From an uncultured Oscillospiraceae bacterium (GTDB taxonomy: Bacteria; Bacillota; Clostridia; Oscillospirales; Oscillospiraceae), in contig CALWXI010000192.1 in assembly GCA_944385455.1 (NCBI GenBank), positions 1 to 6,247 on the forward strand: a DNA stretch of 6,247 nt, given 5' to 3'. Shown here piece by piece: positions 5,475 through 6,247 of the stretch. Each line of letters begins with the position of its first letter. Positions within the stretch are counted from its first letter, which is position 1. Below the pieces are notes generated by a model that was not told the origin of the DNA, did no database searches, and saw only the letters and a list, made by a program, of their open reading frames with translations. Position numbers and translations under genes: made by a program.

Positions 5475-5849
5475 TCACCTGCCCTGCATGGCCTGCCGCT
5501 CCCGCAGCAGCTCCGCGTGCAGCCGGATGGGCGTCCAGCTGCGGTTGTGGGGCGTCAGCACCGCCTTCAGACAGTCCGGCCCCGCCCCCGCCCGGGCCAG
5601 GGCGGGCAGCAGCTCCTCCAGCTTCCGGTCCAGGCCGCACAGCACCACCATCCGTCCCCCCAGGGGGCCGCCGGCATAGGGCAGTCCGGGGGTCTCCTCG
5701 GCATCCATCCCCGCCAGCACCGCCAGGGGCTTGTTGTAGTCTCCCCGGGCCACGGGGATCACCTCTCCGCCCAGAGGCCCTACCGCAGCCTCCAGCGCCA
5801 GAATGGTCAGCAGCGAATCAAAACCGAACAGCAGTACGGTCCCGCTCAT
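5475..5849 (-). CDS. DUF3783 domain-containing protein
   Basis: 124 residues, no signal peptide or membrane segment, of unknown function. The N-terminal half (TVLLFGFDS, residues 4-12) resembles a Rossmann-like first strand. The C-terminal half carries the DUF3783 hallmark: MVVLCGLDRKLEELLPAL, then LKAVLTPHNRSWTPIRLHAELLRER. The frame stays open further upstream to a GTG at 5885, but ATG at 5849 is chosen because GGAGGAG (5861-5855) sits 5 nt before it. The stop codon lies 4 nt before the DUF523 start, indicating a two-gene operon. The gap from the upstream Nudix gene is 57 nt and has a hairpin but no promoter that I can see. Confidence 0.82.
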   Translation of the reverse strand: MSGTVLLFGFDSLLTILALEAAVGPLGGEVIPVARGDYNKPLAVLAGMDAEETPGLPYAGGPLGGRMVVLCGLDRKLEELLPALARAGAGPDCLKAVLTPHNRSWTPIRLHAELLRERQAMQGR

Positions 5850-5854
5850 GGCAA

Positions 5855-5861
5855 CTCCTCC
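5855..5861 (-). promoter_or_regulatory. Ribosome-binding site that fixes the DUF3783 start
   Basis: GGAGGAG lies 5 nt (GGAGG 7 nt) upstream of ATG 5849. The alternative in-frame GTG at 5885 has no comparable site and would place the hairpin at 5874-5894 inside or across the coding start. Confidence 0.8.
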
Positions 5862-5873
5862 GATCCAATGGTA

Positions 5874-5894
5874 CGCGGGCCGCACCGGCCCGCG
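5874..5894 (-). other. Intergenic GC hairpin without U tract
   Basis: CGCGGGCC and GGCCCGCG form a perfect 8-bp stem around a 5-nt loop between the Nudix and DUF3783 genes. No U run follows in either direction, so it is not a canonical intrinsic terminator. It may be an mRNA-stability or processing element in a polycistronic transcript. Confidence 0.5.
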
Positions 5895-5906
5895 GGGTCC
5901 GCTCCC

Positions 5907-6247
5907 TCAGTCCAGGGCCAGGGGACGACCGTCCAGAACGGCCTCCGCCAGCGCCTCTCCCCGGTCGCGCAGCTTCAGTGAAAAAAAGGGCGCGTCCCGC
6001 TCCAGCAGGTCCAGAAAGATCTTGTCCCCCGCCCACATGGGCAGCGCCCGCAATTCCCGCTTTCCGATCCAGGCCAGCTCGCCCTCGTCGCAGGGGTGGG
6101 GCGTGCCGGTCCAGGCGGCGGCGGTGAAGAGGTGCATGTACTCCGTGGGCCACCGATCGGACACGAAGGTCACCAGTCCCCGGTAGCGGTACTCCGTCAG
6201 CGTCAGGCCCGTCTCCTCCCAGGTCTCCCGCAGGAGGCAGTCCTCGG
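5907..6247 (-). CDS. Nudix hydrolase, MutT/8-oxo-dGTP diphosphatase type (5' end outside window)
   Basis: The last 112 residues are present; the N-terminus lies beyond the right edge. The first visible residues include the end of the Nudix box, RETWEETGL (6230-6204), where the glutamates bind Mg2+. The start of the box is cut off. After it come EYMHLFTAAAWTG, DEGELAWIGKREL and LPMWAGDKIFLDLLERDAPFFSLKL, typical of clostridial Nudix proteins annotated as 8-oxo-dGTP diphosphatase. Such enzymes hydrolyse nucleoside diphosphate derivatives to the monophosphate and pyrophosphate; the actual substrate cannot be read here. The frame stays open to the edge, so the GTG at 6173 is not the start. It is the first visible gene of the leftward run and lies 57 nt from the DUF3783 gene. 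Confidence 0.88.
   Translation of the reverse strand, partial: EDCLLRETWEETGLTLTEYRYRGLVTFVSDRWPTEYMHLFTAAAWTGTPHPCDEGELAWIGKRELRALPMWAGDKIFLDLLERDAPFFSLKLRDRGEALAEAVLDGRPLALD

Noticed and set aside
5850..5885. N-terminal extension of the DUF3783 protein from GTG 5885
   Set aside because: It has no ribosome-binding site, and the extra residues do not resemble the family; ATG 5849 has a strong site.

Overview
The window is about 60% GC, with tightly packed genes, Shine-Dalgarno sites of the AGGAG/GGAGG type, sigma-A-like promoters and intrinsic terminators. The gene families (BTAD regulator, signal-peptide NhaC transporter, UraA, DUF523, DUF3783, Nudix) and an L-box riboswitch suggest a GC-rich Clostridia member, most likely an Oscillospiraceae-type gut bacterium. 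That placement is an inference from style and content, not from a marker gene. I see no mobile element, CRISPR array, tRNA or rRNA.

Layout. One gene reads rightward: a BTAD/SARP-like regulator with a degenerate GGDEF-like C-terminus (45-1244). It converges on a leftward NhaC-superfamily transporter (1287-3041), and the two share a 15-bp bidirectional terminator. Everything from 1287 to the right edge reads leftward. In transcription order this is a Nudix hydrolase cut by the window edge (5907-6247), a DUF3783 protein (5475-5849), a DUF523/TudS-like Fe-S protein (5024-5470), the uracil permease UraA (3394-4794) and the NhaC transporter.

The most informative sequence is non-coding. Between uraA and the transporter lies a complete lysine riboswitch: promoter, 5' hairpin, aptamer with P1, P2, P4 and P5 traceable, antiterminator, and a terminator with a U tract directly before the ribosome-binding site. 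It predicts that the NhaC-type protein is a lysine transporter shut off by lysine. The protein also carries an unusual secreted N-terminal segment with four CxxC motifs.

Upstream of uraA, a promoter leads into a 17-codon leader ORF with a strong ribosome-binding site. The end of the ORF is a pyrimidine tract, and a terminator hairpin starts right after its stop codon. This is the layout of UTP-sensitive, translation-coupled attenuation as in Escherichia coli pyrBI, and no PyrR site is recognisable. The adjacent DUF523 protein belongs to the family of thiouracil desulfurases, whose product is uracil, so this gene and uraA may both serve uracil salvage.
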